64,000 nucleotides of DNA from CAZHPR01 sp964534305 (GTDB taxonomy: Bacteria > Patescibacteriota > Minisyncoccia > Phycocordibacterales > WO2-35-19). The translations under genes were made by a program, and so were the position numbers. This document shows positions 8,045-16,744 of this stretch, piece by piece (positions within the stretch are counted from its first letter, which is position 1; each line of letters begins with the position of its first letter). The stretch spans positions 1-64,000 of the forward strand of contig CAZHPR010000002.1 of the NCBI GenBank assembly GCA_964534305.1. Reading direction: 5' to 3'. The notes beneath the pieces were generated by a model. That model was not told the DNA's origin. It was given only the letters and a program-made list of their open reading frames with translations, and did no database searches.

Positions 8045-9097
8045 ATGAAGAATGATTTAGATACTCTTATAGATTTGGTGGTGAAAGAAGGGGCTTCGGA
8101 CCTGCACCTAGGTGAAGGTAGAGTTCCTTATCTTCGTATATCCGGACAATTGATTGCGCTTTCAAAGTATCCGGTTATAACCAAGCAGTTTATGGAGGGT
8201 ATTTTGGATACTGTCCTAACAGAAAATAGGAAGAGAGCTTGGCAAGAAGAACAGAGCGCCGACTTTGCTCACAGTACCAAAGGTGAAAGATTTAGAGGTC
8301 ATGCATTTATAGATCAACAAAAAATCTGTATCGCTCTTCGCCATGTACAAAGGAAAATACCAACTCTCAAAGAGTTAAACCTTCCGGACATTCTTACAAA
8401 TTTCGCTAGGATGAAGTCTGGCTTCTTTCTTGTTGTGGGGCCAACAGGACACGGTAAATCTACAACTCTCGCATCAATGGTTGAGATAATAAATAGCGAA
8501 AGACTTGAGAATATTGTCACAATAGAAGATCCAATAGAATATACGTTTACCCAGGATAAGTCAGTGATACACCAAAGAGAGGTTGGGATAGATACTCCAA
8601 GTTTTTCCAAAGCTTTGCACGACTCTTTCAGAGAAGATATAAATGTGATTATGGTTGGGGAGATGAGAGATAGCGATACTATGGCTACCGCAGTCTCTGC
8701 TGCAGAAACTGGCCACCTTGTTTTTTCAACTTTGCATACCAATAGTGCGGCACAAACAGTTGATCGTATAATAGACTCTTTTGAATCAACCCAACAAAAC
8801 CAGATCAGGATACAGCTCGCAGCTTCTCTTACAGGTATCTTTTCTCAGAGACTAGTGCCAAGAATTTCTGGTGGTCTGATGCCGGTTTATGAACTTCTTA
8901 TAAACAACACAGCTGTCTCAAACTTAATCAGAGACAAACGGACTCATGAGATAAACACGGTTATAGAGACAAGCTCTGGTGAAGGTATGATCGATTTCAA
9001 TCGTTGCTTGGTAGAAAAGGTTAGAACTGGTGAGATCTCGATAGAGATGGCCTACCTTTATTCAATGAATCCAAAGTCTTTGGAAAAAATGCTCTAA
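8045..9097 (+). CDS. pilT: Type IV pilus retraction ATPase PilT
   Basis: Twitching-motility ATPase that depolymerises the pilus. The 350 residues show the PilT N-terminal PAS-like part (GASDLHLGEG, about 15-24), Walker A GPTGHGKSTT (about 133-142), Walker B INVIMVGEMRD (about 200-210) and the HTNSAAQTVDRIID region. Gly-His in the P-loop (TGHGKS) is a mild variation on TGSGKS. It starts 5 bases after the receiver gene and 3 bases before pilC, so the three are surely co-transcribed. Confidence 0.95.
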   Translation: MKNDLDTLIDLVVKEGASDLHLGEGRVPYLRISGQLIALSKYPVITKQFMEGILDTVLTENRKRAWQEEQSADFAHSTKGERFRGHAFIDQQKICIALRHVQRKIPTLKELNLPDILTNFARMKSGFFLVVGPTGHGKSTTLASMVEIINSERLENIVTIEDPIEYTFTQDKSVIHQREVGIDTPSFSKALHDSFREDINVIMVGEMRDSDTMATAVSAAETGHLVFSTLHTNSAAQTVDRIIDSFESTQQNQIRIQLAASLTGIFSQRLVPRISGGLMPVYELLINNTAVSNLIRDKRTHEINTVIETSSGEGMIDFNRCLVEKVRTGEISIEMAYLYSMNPKSLEKML

Positions 9098-9100
9098 AAT

Positions 9101-10315
9101 ATGATTTTAAACTATAAAGCAATAAATAGCACGGGAGGCGTCGAAGAAGGTGTTATAGAAGCATTTAGTATTGACGCGGCAATAGTCAAACTTCAATCGA
9201 GAGGACTTACGGTGTCTTCTATAAAAGAAAAGGAAACCGAAGAAAGCAAAGACATATTGAGGAAAATACCGATATTCAACAGGATATCAAACAAAGATGT
9301 GGTTATACTTTCGAGACAAATGGCTACTTTGTTTCAAGCGCAGGTATCTGCTCTCAGGGTTTTTAAACTAATTGCTGCTGAGGTAGAGAATCCAATACTA
9401 AGAGAACACCTCTTGGAGATAGTTAGCGATTTGCAGGGAGGAAGTTCTATTTCTGCGGCTCTTAGTAAGCACCCAAAAATCTTCTCAGATTTTTATGTCA
9501 ACATGGTTAAGGCTGGAGAAGAATCCGGAAAGATAGACGAATCCTTTGCTTACCTAGCCGACTATCTTGATAGAACTTATGAAGTAACCTCAAAAGCAAA
9601 AAACGCTCTTATCTATCCGGCCTTCGTCATCTTTACTTTTGTTGCGGTGATGGTGCTTATGTTTACCGTCATTGTTCCAAAAATAGGTGCAATCATAAAA
9701 GACTCTGCTCAAGAGGTACCATTTTATACCAAGATGGTTTTTTGGGTTAGTGATTTCTTTGTAAACAATACTCTTTACTTATTGGTTGGCCTTGTAATCT
9801 TGATTGTGGGTGGTGTCTGGTATGCGAGGACAGAAGAAGGGCACCGATGGATATCAAATATAAGATTGCAGATACCGTATCTCGGCGATCTTTATAGAAA
9901 GCTTTATTTATCAAGGTTTTCTGACAATATGAGTACTATGGTTTCTAGCGGTATCCCTATGCTTAAGGCAATAGAGGTCACTGCTGCTATCATAGATAAT
10001 CAGATATATAAAGAGATCATGAATGATGCTCTAAACAAGGTTAAGTCAGGCAGTGCTCTCTCCGCTGCCTTAGGTGAACACGAAGAGATACCTAGGATAC
10101 TGACACAGATGGTCAAGGTGGGTGAGGAGACCGGAGAGCTCGGCAATATTCTAAAAACGATGTCCAAGTTTTATCAAAGAGAAGTTGTAAATGCGGTAGA
10201 CACTCTAGTCGGTCTTATTGAGCCGGTGATGATTGTGGGGCTCGGAGTTGGAGTTGGTATCTTGCTCGCGGCTGTGCTTATGCCTATATACAATATTGCG
10301 TCCGGCGTTGCTTAG
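9101..10315 (+). CDS. pilC: Type IV pilus inner-membrane platform protein PilC
   Basis: Polytopic GspF/PilC protein that forms the membrane platform on which the ATPases act. The 404 residues contain two T2SSF repeats (about 70-190 and 270-395), each ending in membrane segments, including AFVIFTFVAVMVLMFTVIV (about 170-190), a central pair near 220-240 and a C-terminal one (VMIVGLGVGVGILLAAVL). The signature GEESGKIDE (first repeat) and GEETGELGN (second repeat) are conserved. Length and order are canonical. Confidence 0.95.
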   Translation: MILNYKAINSTGGVEEGVIEAFSIDAAIVKLQSRGLTVSSIKEKETEESKDILRKIPIFNRISNKDVVILSRQMATLFQAQVSALRVFKLIAAEVENPILREHLLEIVSDLQGGSSISAALSKHPKIFSDFYVNMVKAGEESGKIDESFAYLADYLDRTYEVTSKAKNALIYPAFVIFTFVAVMVLMFTVIVPKIGAIIKDSAQEVPFYTKMVFWVSDFFVNNTLYLLVGLVILIVGGVWYARTEEGHRWISNIRLQIPYLGDLYRKLYLSRFSDNMSTMVSSGIPMLKAIEVTAAIIDNQIYKEIMNDALNKVKSGSALSAALGEHEEIPRILTQMVKVGEETGELGNILKTMSKFYQREVVNAVDTLVGLIEPVMIVGLGVGVGILLAAVLMPIYNIASGVA

Positions 10316-10332
10316 ATTTAATATAATATAGT

Positions 10333-10806
10333 ATGAGAAAAATTCTTAATTCTAAATTTTCAACCTTGAGCTCTTCTGGTGGTATGACACTCGTAGAGCT
10401 TCTTGTTGTAATAACCATCATAGGGGTACTTGCAACAATAGTACTGAGCAGTGTCTCTGATTCAAGAGTTCGAGCTTATGATAGTAAAGTAAAACAACAG
10501 CTATCAAGCTTCCGTACTGCCGCAGAAATATATTTTCAAAATCAGGTACCAAATTCCTACGGCGTCTCTGTTTCTTGTGCTGGAGGTATGTTTGTTTCTG
10601 TGAACCCAAATGAAGGTTCTCCAGGTGTTTATATAGACACAATAAATATGCCAGCAAATACTCAGGTTGTTTGTGGTTCCAATGATTCTTCTTATGCAGT
10701 AAAGGCGACTCTTTACTCCGGCAATGAATACTGGTGTGTAGATAATAGGGGTAGTTCTGTAAAGGTAAGTGGTCCTATAGGGGGGTCGGTTACCCAGTGC
10801 CCATAA
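10333..10806 (+). CDS. Type IV pilin, paralogue of the pilin at 10990
   Basis: Prepilin-like protein of 157 residues with a class III leader ending SGGMTLVELLVVITIIGVL. Cleavage by PilD would fall after the second Gly, leaving Met as the first mature residue and Glu at position 5. The globular part has four Cys (SCAGG, VCGSN, WCVDNRG, QCP) spaced as in the next gene, so two disulfides are likely. The shared C-terminal pattern WCVD..G and SVT.CP shows the two pilins arose by duplication. A -10-like TATAAT ends 5 nt before the ATG. Confidence 0.9.
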   Translation: MRKILNSKFSTLSSSGGMTLVELLVVITIIGVLATIVLSSVSDSRVRAYDSKVKQQLSSFRTAAEIYFQNQVPNSYGVSVSCAGGMFVSVNPNEGSPGVYIDTINMPANTQVVCGSNDSSYAVKATLYSGNEYWCVDNRGSSVKVSGPIGGSVTQCP

Positions 10807-10989
10807 AGGTGCTATCCACAGAGCTTCGATATTTAAAGCTAATATTGTTTATAATTTACCTAGGCTTATTAAGTATTAAATTCTAAATCTAGTTTCAATA
10901 TATTTTTGACTAGAAGAGGTCGATTACAGATAAGCTTCTCTCTCGAGAGGGAAAAATAAAAAAGTTATAAATTATTAGGTTACAAAATT
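10807..10989 (+). promoter_or_regulatory. Leader region of the likely major pilin
   Basis: This 183-bp gap is long for the locus. It contains TATAAT-like sequence near 10849, a TTGACT at about 10907 and a self-complementary CTCTCTCGAGAG near 10940 just before an A-rich stretch ahead of the pilin ATG. A separate promoter with a structured leader for the major pilin is likely, since major pilins need high output. Confidence 0.4.
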
Positions 10990-11421
10990 ATGAAATATTT
11001 GAAAAATCAAGGTTTTACACTTATCGAACTTCTAGTTGTTATTGCAATTATCGGTATCCTTTCTTCTGTTGTTTTGGCTTCCCTAAACACAGCAAGAGGT
11101 AGAGGTAATGATGCAAAGGTTAAGGCTCAGCTTTCTGGTGCTCGTTCTGCTGCGGAGCTTTATTACGACACTAATGGTGCATATACTACTGGTGCAAGCT
11201 GTGCTGCTGGTATGTTCACAGATACAGCTTCAAGTTTGGCTACTTATGTAAACACCGCAAACTATCCATCAGGAACAAATATTGTTTGTGGTTCTAACGG
11301 ATCAGCTTATGCTATAAAAGCGGAGCTTAACGGCGATACTGCGTATTGGTGTGTTGATTCAACTGGTGCTTCAAAGCAAGTTACTGGTGCAATAGGAACT
11401 TCAGTTACTGTTTGTCCGTAA
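10990..11421 (+). CDS. pilA: Type IV pilin, likely major pilin
   Basis: Prepilin of 143 residues with a short leader (MKYLKNQG) and the classical cleavage and helix sequence FTLIELLVVIAIIGIL, including Glu5. The globular domain is rich in Ala/Gly/Ser/Thr with four Cys matching its paralogue upstream (10333). The canonical leader, the separate upstream region and the terminator right after it point to high, independent expression, so I suggest it is the major pilin. That ranking is inferred. Confidence 0.9.
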   Translation: MKYLKNQGFTLIELLVVIAIIGILSSVVLASLNTARGRGNDAKVKAQLSGARSAAELYYDTNGAYTTGASCAAGMFTDTASSLATYVNTANYPSGTNIVCGSNGSAYAIKAELNGDTAYWCVDSTGASKQVTGAIGTSVTVCP

Positions 11422-11441
11422 TTAAGTCTTTAGGATTACCG

Positions 11442-11475
11442 ACAAAACCCCGCATTTGCGGGGTTTTGTGTTATT
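11442..11475 (+). terminator. Intrinsic terminator after the pilin
   Basis: A 12-bp stem (11442-11453 with 11458-11469), CCCCGC core, with flanking A and T tracts. It separates the pilin genes from pilD. Confidence 0.95.
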
Positions 11476-11477
11476 AT
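11472..11477 (+). promoter_or_regulatory. -10 hexamer of a probable leaderless pilD transcript
   Basis: TATTAT ends 7 nt before the pilD ATG (11485) and lies directly behind the pilin terminator. Confidence 0.45.
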
Positions 11478-11484
11478 TTTATAA

Positions 11485-12372
11485 ATGGAATTATTTTGGT
11501 ATTTAATTTTTTTCTTTTTCGGGGCTTCGATTGGTAGCTTTGTAAATGTTGTTTTAGACAGATACAATACTGGATTAAGATTTTGGCAAGGCAAATCCTT
11601 TTGCTTTTCCTGCAACTTTTTGTTGAAGAAGATTCATATGGTACCAATGCTTTCTTTCTTGTTTTTGAGGGGGAGATGTAGCAATTGCGGGAGCAAAATA
11701 CCTCACGAGTCTTTTATTATCGAACTTTTAATGGGGGTTTTATCGATTCTTCTTGTGTTTAAATTTGGTTTTTTGAATTCTGATTTTTCCTGGATGCTAG
11801 CTATTAACTACTTATTACTTTTGTCAATATTTGCAAGTATAGTATTGATTTCCTTTTATGATTTGCGCCATATGATAATTCCAGATTCTTTTCTTCTGGC
11901 TTTTATACTTTTATCTTTCATCTATAATTCTTTATCCATAATTCATAATTCAATTTTGTCTTTGGGTACTATAAGCTTCAAGCTCTTGGCCCCAAGCTTA
12001 ATAATTAATGTTGCTTCGGGGATACTCCTAGCTCTACCTTTTCTCATCATTTTCTTGCTCTCCAAGGGGCGCTGGATAGGGTTTGGTGATATAAAATATA
12101 TTGCAGTGATCGGATTCTTTTTGGGATTGATAAATGGATCTTCTGCAGTCATTCTTGCCTTTTGGATAGGGGCCGTATTTTCTGTCTGTTTACTACTTAC
12201 ACCAATAGTTTTGAGATTTTTAGGATTGTCTAAGATTCAAAATAGTTTTAAAATTAATTCAGCTATACCTTTCGGACCTTTTCTTTCTTTGGGTATTATC
12301 GTCAGTTTTTATTTGAATATAGATATACTTCAAATAGAAATGATAAAGGATTTATTCTATGGAATTCTATAA
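11485..12372 (+). CDS. pilD: Prepilin peptidase / N-methyltransferase PilD
   Basis: Bifunctional membrane aspartyl protease that cleaves prepilin leaders and N-methylates the new N terminus. The 295 residues begin with the GASIGSFVNVVLDR motif, have two CxxC pairs in the cytoplasmic loop (CFSC and CSNC), and the two catalytic Asp motifs FYDLRHMIIPD and GFGDIKY, with about eight membrane segments. It overlaps the next gene by 14 bases. A 7-nt-period repeat (11924-11951) lies within the coding sequence and encodes the IYNSLSIIHNSIL loop. Confidence 0.95.
   Translation: MELFWYLIFFFFGASIGSFVNVVLDRYNTGLRFWQGKSFCFSCNFLLKKIHMVPMLSFLFLRGRCSNCGSKIPHESFIIELLMGVLSILLVFKFGFLNSDFSWMLAINYLLLLSIFASIVLISFYDLRHMIIPDSFLLAFILLSFIYNSLSIIHNSILSLGTISFKLLAPSLIINVASGILLALPFLIIFLLSKGRWIGFGDIKYIAVIGFFLGLINGSSAVILAFWIGAVFSVCLLLTPIVLRFLGLSKIQNSFKINSAIPFGPFLSLGIIVSFYLNIDILQIEMIKDLFYGIL
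11924..11951. repeat. Heptanucleotide-period repeat inside pilD
   Basis: Four 7-mers, three of them ATAATTC, lie in the coding sequence. It belongs to the 7-nt repeat family seen at seven sites in the window. Confidence 0.7.
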
Positions 12373-12958
12373 AAAAAATAAGTTAGGATTAGGCTTTACT
12401 CTTGTTGAACTATTGGTCGTTATTAGTATATTTACGATCATAACTACAGCCCTTGTTATAAATCAGGGTAGATGGAATCAAAGGCTTGCACTAAAAACAG
12501 CCTCTATTGAGATCGGTCTAATTTTGAGACAGGCTCAGATAAATAGTTTGGCTGTTAGAGAGGATTTTGCTGGTAGTGGTACAGATAAATTCAATGTTGC
12601 TTATGGAGTGTATTTTGATTCAAACGTTGAAACAAGCTACATATATTTTGCTGATAGAGATGGTGATTCCCTTTATGATTCAGGAGAAGAATTAAGTGTG
12701 GTACCTTTGAAAAATAGGATTGTTCTAGATAGGCTCTGTGGAGTGGTAGGAAATTCTCAATATTGTACGAATTCTGGACTTTCAAAAGTTGTCATATTGT
12801 TCCGCAGACCAGAGTCTAAGGCTACAATAAGGTTTTTGAATGCCGCTGGAAATGATATTGCCAGTGTAAATCCTCCAGCTAGAATATATATAGAGTACGG
12901 TACTAGCCGCGATCAGAGGGTCGTAACAGTTCAACAAAACGGTCAAATTGATAATTAA
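12359..12958 (+). CDS. Minor pilin / pseudopilin (GspH-like)
   Basis: A 199-residue protein with a prepilin leader ending KLGLG, then FTLVELLVVISIFTIITTALV with Glu5. The following region (TASIEIGLILRQAQINSLAVRE) is typical of GspH/FimT minor pilins. It starts inside the end of pilD. Minor pilins of this type usually prime pilus assembly at the tip. The class is clear; the exact FimT/GspH assignment is by similarity of the helix region only. Confidence 0.85.
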   Translation: MEFYKKNKLGLGFTLVELLVVISIFTIITTALVINQGRWNQRLALKTASIEIGLILRQAQINSLAVREDFAGSGTDKFNVAYGVYFDSNVETSYIYFADRDGDSLYDSGEELSVVPLKNRIVLDRLCGVVGNSQYCTNSGLSKVVILFRRPESKATIRFLNAAGNDIASVNPPARIYIEYGTSRDQRVVTVQQNGQIDN

Positions 12959-12963
12959 AGCTG

Positions 12964-13506
12964 ATGAAAAAAAATTTTTATAAAAAAGGATTCACTCTGG
13001 TTGAAATATTGGTGGCCGTCGCCCTTTTTACTGTTGTTGCGACGATATCTGCTGGAGCTTTGATTAGTGTATTTGATGCAAACAACAAGTCTCGAACATC
13101 AAAAATGGTAGTTGATAATTTAAATATTGCGATAGAAGATATGGCGCGTACAATAAAGTTTGGCGCAGCCTACCATTGTGGTAGTGGTGGAACTCTAACT
13201 CTTCCTCAGAACTGCTCCACAGGTGCTAATTTTTTAGCAACGAATTTTAACGGTTCAACCATCGTCTATCGCAGAAGTGGTAATACAATAGAGAAATCAA
13301 CGAATGGTGGTACTAGTTATGTGCCAATAACAGAGCCTGGTGTGGTTATACAAAATTTAACCTTCTATACCTTTGGTACCGACACCTCTGATCAACTGCA
13401 ACCTTATGTGGTTATTGTAATAAAGGGTTATGTTGGGACCAAGCCGACCCAGCAGACAAATTTTTCTATCCAAACTACCGTTTCGCAAAGAACGTTAGAT
13501 ATCTAA
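12964..13506 (+). CDS. Minor pilin / pseudopilin (GspJ/PilW-like)
   Basis: A 180-residue prepilin-like protein: leader MKKNFYKKG, then FTLVEILVAVALFTVVATISAG. The globular part contains two Cys (YHCGSG, QNCSTG) and ends in the sequence QTTVSQRTLDI, usual for GspJ/PilW-type proteins. It is spaced 5 bases from both neighbours and belongs to the minor pilin operon. Confidence 0.85.
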   Translation: MKKNFYKKGFTLVEILVAVALFTVVATISAGALISVFDANNKSRTSKMVVDNLNIAIEDMARTIKFGAAYHCGSGGTLTLPQNCSTGANFLATNFNGSTIVYRRSGNTIEKSTNGGTSYVPITEPGVVIQNLTFYTFGTDTSDQLQPYVVIVIKGYVGTKPTQQTNFSIQTTVSQRTLDI

Positions 13507-13510
13507 AAAT

Positions 13511-14092
13511 ATGAAAACAATTTTCAATTTTAAATTTTCAATTTTAAATTCAAAACAAGGGTTTACAGTACTCGAATCTATTGTAGCGATACTGGTGCTT
13601 TCACTAGCTATCTCTGGAGCCTTTGCGGCGGTGAGGCAAGGTCTCCATCAGTCAATTCTTTCTAAAGATGAAGTGAGGGCCTTTTATCTAGCTCAGGAAG
13701 CGGTTGAGATAGTTAGGAACAAGAGAGACACAAATCAATTAGCATTTTTAAACGATGGGACTACTAATTGGCTCTCCGGTATAACGAGTGATGCCTCGGA
13801 TAACTGCTACTTTGGAAAAATTTGTTCAATTGATGCTTCTTCTTATAACTTTGTGTCGCTAGGCTCTACTTATTGCGGTAACTCTTGGGATAGCTGCCAA
13901 AATTTGAGACAAAACCAAACAGATTTTCGTTATGGGAATGACACTTCGTGGGCAAATACTAACTTTAAAAGAGAAATAATGTTTGAGTCGGTAAGCGGAA
14001 GTGAGGTGGCGATGATAGTGCGCATTACTTGGACGAAGGGTCTGCTTACAAAAGAGTTTAAAATTAAAACACACCTATTTAATTGGATATGA
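13511..14092 (+). CDS. Minor pilin (PilV-like)
   Basis: A 193-residue prepilin-like protein with the cleavage site KQG before FTVLESIVAILVLSLAISGA, a PilV-like helix with Glu5. Its leader (FNFKFSILNSK) is encoded by a 7-nt-period repeat (13519-13553), so the signal segment seems to have been built from repeat DNA. Four Cys in the globular part suggest disulfides. It overlaps the next gene at ATGA (14089-14092). Confidence 0.85.
   Translation: MKTIFNFKFSILNSKQGFTVLESIVAILVLSLAISGAFAAVRQGLHQSILSKDEVRAFYLAQEAVEIVRNKRDTNQLAFLNDGTTNWLSGITSDASDNCYFGKICSIDASSYNFVSLGSTYCGNSWDSCQNLRQNQTDFRYGNDTSWANTNFKREIMFESVSGSEVAMIVRITWTKGLLTKEFKIKTHLFNWI
13519..13553. repeat. Heptanucleotide-period repeat in a minor pilin leader
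   Basis: Five units of AATTTTC, AATTTTA and AATTCAA in strict 7-nt period at the 5' end of the gene. Confidence 0.75.
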
Positions 14093-14625
14093 TGCATAAA
14101 TTAAAAATTAAAAATTTAAAATTAAAAAATAAAGGGATGACGCTTTTTATTGCCGTTACAATTATGGCAATACTACTTCTTATCAGTTATGCGGTTGCAA
14201 ATATTGCTCTCAAGGGTACTCAGTTTGCAACTTCCGGTAGAGACTCTCAGTTTGCCTTTTATGCGGCTGATGCTGGTCTTGAGTGTGCACTTCGTTGGGA
14301 TTCAAAATCTGATTCTTTTTCAACATCCACATCAGGTTCTCCTATAAGCTGTGGCGGTTCTTCTCTTACAAGTGGTTCAGTAATAAGTGGCACTACCACA
14401 ACAACTAGAATAGGAGGAGGTGGTGATGCAAATCAGACGAGCGTTTTTGGTTTTACGATGGATTCTGGGTCTAACCCAGTACCTCATTGCGCTATAGTTA
14501 CCGTAAGGAAATATTATTCAGGTTCTCCATCGGTACTAACAACATATATAAAATCTAGGGGTTATAATACCTGCGATACTACTAATCCAAGAAGGGTTGA
14601 GAGAGGGATAGAGGTTACCTATTAA
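14089..14625 (+). CDS. Minor pilin (PilX-like)
   Basis: A 178-residue protein with a leader made of Lys/Leu/Asn repeats, then G and MTLFIAVTIMAILLLISYAVANIAL. As in PilX proteins the helix lacks the usual Glu5 (Phe or Ile occupies that area), and the next stretch SQFAFYAADAGLECALRW matches the PilX pattern of an alpha-helix ending in A.DAGLE. The start ATG overlaps the previous stop. It closes the pilus locus; ligA follows after 39 bases with its own -10-like sequence. Confidence 0.85.
   Translation: MMHKLKIKNLKLKNKGMTLFIAVTIMAILLLISYAVANIALKGTQFATSGRDSQFAFYAADAGLECALRWDSKSDSFSTSTSGSPISCGGSSLTSGSVISGTTTTTRIGGGGDANQTSVFGFTMDSGSNPVPHCAIVTVRKYYSGSPSVLTTYIKSRGYNTCDTTNPRRVERGIEVTY
14104..14124. 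repeat. Heptanucleotide-period repeat in the PilX-like leader
   Basis: Three 7-mers (AAAATTA, AAAATTT, AAAATTA) encode the Lys/Leu/Asn-rich leader. Confidence 0.6.
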
Positions 14626-14664
14626 TTCGAAAAAAAGCTTAATTTTTGGTATCCTGTTCGTATA

Positions 14665-16731
14665 ATGGACAGGAGTCAGGCAAAAAAGAGGATAGAAAAC
14701 CTTAGGGATTTGATAGAGAAACACAACTATCTCTATTATGTTTTAGACAACCCAGAAATTCCTGATACCGCTTATGATAGTCTTCTGGAAGAGTTAAATC
14801 AGCTTGAAAGTAAATATCCAGACCTGAGGAGTCAAAATAGTCCCACTCAGAGGGTTGGCGGTTCTCCAGTCAAAGAATTCAAGAAGGTGACACACAGGGT
14901 GCCTCAATGGTCTTTTAACGATGCCTTTTCTCCTGATGATATAAAAGACTTTGATAAGAGAGTGAAGAGGATGCTCAAGTCTGAGACCCTTAAAGATATA
15001 GAGCCGACGTATACTTGCGAACTAAAGATAGACGGTTTGAAAATAGTTTTTGAATATCAAAACGGCGAACTCGTAAGAGCCTCTACAAGAGGCGATGGTG
15101 TCGTCGGTGAAGATGTAACTTCCAATATAAAGACGATCAAATCCGTACCGCTAAGACTTCTTAGGCCAGTAAATATTATTGTTGAGGGGGAGGTTTGGAT
15201 GGGTAAAAAAACTTTAGAATCTATAAACAAAGTTAGACAAAAAGAAAATCAGCCTGTATTTGCAAATCCTCGCAACGCAGCCGCTGGTACCATAAGACAG
15301 TTAGACCCGAGGATTGTAGCTGAGAGAAAGTTGGATTCTTTTATTTATGATATGGCGGAGATAACCCCTCCAACCTCCCCTTATATTAATGGGGGGCAGG
15401 GCAAAGGACTTTCCTCGGTGGTTCCAAAAACTCAAGAAGAAGAACTCCGGTATTTACAACAACTTGGTTTCAAAGTTAATTCTCATTTTAAAAAAGTAGA
15501 AAATATAGACGGGGTTATAAAGTTTTGGAAAGAATGGCAAGAAAGGTCCAAGAAAGAGGATTATCTAATCGATGGAGTGGTAGTAAAAATAAATGAGATT
15601 GAATATCAGAATGTTCTCGGATTTACCGGCAAAGCGCCACGTTTTGCTATTGCATTCAAGTTTCCAGCCGAACAGGTGACCACGGTTGTAGAAGATATCG
15701 TGCTTCAGGTGGGACGCACGGGCGTGCTTACTCCGGTCGCTCACTTGCGTCCAGTACTAGTGGCCGGATCGGTTGTCTCCAGAGCAACTCTTCACAACGA
15801 AGATGAAATAAAAAGACTTGATGTCAGGATAGGGGATACCGTTATTTTGCAAAAGGCGGGGGACGTGATACCTGATATCGTTTCGGTTATAAAAGAATTG
15901 AGAAGTGGTAAGGAGAGAGAGTTTGTTTGGCCAAAGTTTGTATCAGATTGTGGAGAGGGTGGAAAGATAGAGAGGGTAGAAGGGCAAGCAGCTTGGAAAT
16001 GCAAAAACAAAAATAGTTTTATCCAAAAAAAGAGGAAGCTTTATCATTTTGCGGGTAAACACGCCTTTGATATAGACGGCTTGGGGCCCAAAATAATAGA
16101 CCAACTACTAGAGGCAGAACTGGTCGCAACTGCGGACGATTTCTTTACCCTAAAGAAAGGGGATCTATTATCGCTACCTAGGTTTGCCGAAAAGTCTGTA
16201 GACAACCTTCTTGCTGCAATTGAAAAAAGAAAAGAAATATCTTTACCAAGATTTATAATTTCTCTGTCTATCCCACAAGTTGGAGAAGAGACAGCGTATC
16301 TAATTGCCGAAAGATTTGGGTCAATTGAAAATTTGAGAAGTTCAAAAATTGATGATTTGCAAAGTATAGATGGGGTTGGTCCGATTGTGGCAGAGTCTAT
16401 TGTTAGCTGGTTTAAAGACAAAGAAAATATAAAAATTTTGAACAAACTTTTGAAGCAGGTAAAAATCTTGAATCCTAAATCTGGAATCTTAAATCAAGAA
16501 CAAAAACTCAAAGATAAAGTTTTTGTTCTTACCGGCACACTGACAGGTATGACTCGCGACGAGGCCAAAGACAAAATCCGCGCTCTCGGTGGTTCTGTGT
16601 CCAGTTCTGTCTCCAAAGAAACTGATTATGTGGTCGCCGGCGAGAATCCTGGGAGCAAATATGACAAAGCTCTAGAATTGGGAGTAAAAATTATAACAGA
16701 GGAAGAGTTTATTAAATTGGGTAAAATCTGA
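14665..16731 (+). CDS. ligA: NAD-dependent DNA ligase LigA
   Basis: Seals nicks during replication and repair. The 688 residues follow the LigA order: Ia domain, adenylation domain with the active-site Lys in CELKIDGLK (about residue 120), OB fold (GRTGVLTPVAHL), zinc finger, HhH repeats (DGVGPIVAESI) and BRCT domain (about 610-688). Two features are odd. The zinc finger keeps only one Cys in each half (SDCGEG and WKCKNKNS), so the usual Cys4 site is incomplete. Repeat DNA is embedded in frame twice: a GC-rich palindrome (15364-15401, encoding TPPTSPYINGGQG) and a 7-nt-period repeat (16465-16499) between the HhH and BRCT domains. Both fall in likely surface loops. Confidence 0.95.
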   Translation: MDRSQAKKRIENLRDLIEKHNYLYYVLDNPEIPDTAYDSLLEELNQLESKYPDLRSQNSPTQRVGGSPVKEFKKVTHRVPQWSFNDAFSPDDIKDFDKRVKRMLKSETLKDIEPTYTCELKIDGLKIVFEYQNGELVRASTRGDGVVGEDVTSNIKTIKSVPLRLLRPVNIIVEGEVWMGKKTLESINKVRQKENQPVFANPRNAAAGTIRQLDPRIVAERKLDSFIYDMAEITPPTSPYINGGQGKGLSSVVPKTQEEELRYLQQLGFKVNSHFKKVENIDGVIKFWKEWQERSKKEDYLIDGVVVKINEIEYQNVLGFTGKAPRFAIAFKFPAEQVTTVVEDIVLQVGRTGVLTPVAHLRPVLVAGSVVSRATLHNEDEIKRLDVRIGDTVILQKAGDVIPDIVSVIKELRSGKEREFVWPKFVSDCGEGGKIERVEGQAAWKCKNKNSFIQKKRKLYHFAGKHAFDIDGLGPKIIDQLLEAELVATADDFFTLKKGDLLSLPRFAEKSVDNLLAAIEKRKEISLPRFIISLSIPQVGEETAYLIAERFGSIENLRSSKIDDLQSIDGVGPIVAESIVSWFKDKENIKILNKLLKQVKILNPKSGILNQEQKLKDKVFVLTGTLTGMTRDEAKDKIRALGGSVSSSVSKETDYVVAGENPGSKYDKALELGVKIITEEEFIKLGKI
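15364..15401. repeat. GC-rich palindromic repeat inside ligA
   Basis: Degenerate palindrome with arms CCTCCCCTTA and TTAATGGGGGG, translated in frame. Same style as the copies in gatA and tsaD and after groEL. Confidence 0.6.
16465..16499. repeat. Heptanucleotide-period repeat inside ligA
   Basis: Five consecutive 7-mers of the form ATCNNRA (ATCTTGA, ATCCTAA, ATCTGGA, ATCTTAA, ATCAAGA), encoding ILNPKSGILNQ. Confidence 0.8.
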
Positions 16732-16737
16732 TATATT
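16732..16737 (+). promoter_or_regulatory. -10-like hexamer before gatC
   Basis: TATATT ends 7 nt before the gatC ATG at 16745, a leaderless arrangement. Confidence 0.35.
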
Positions 16738-16744
16738 GAATATT

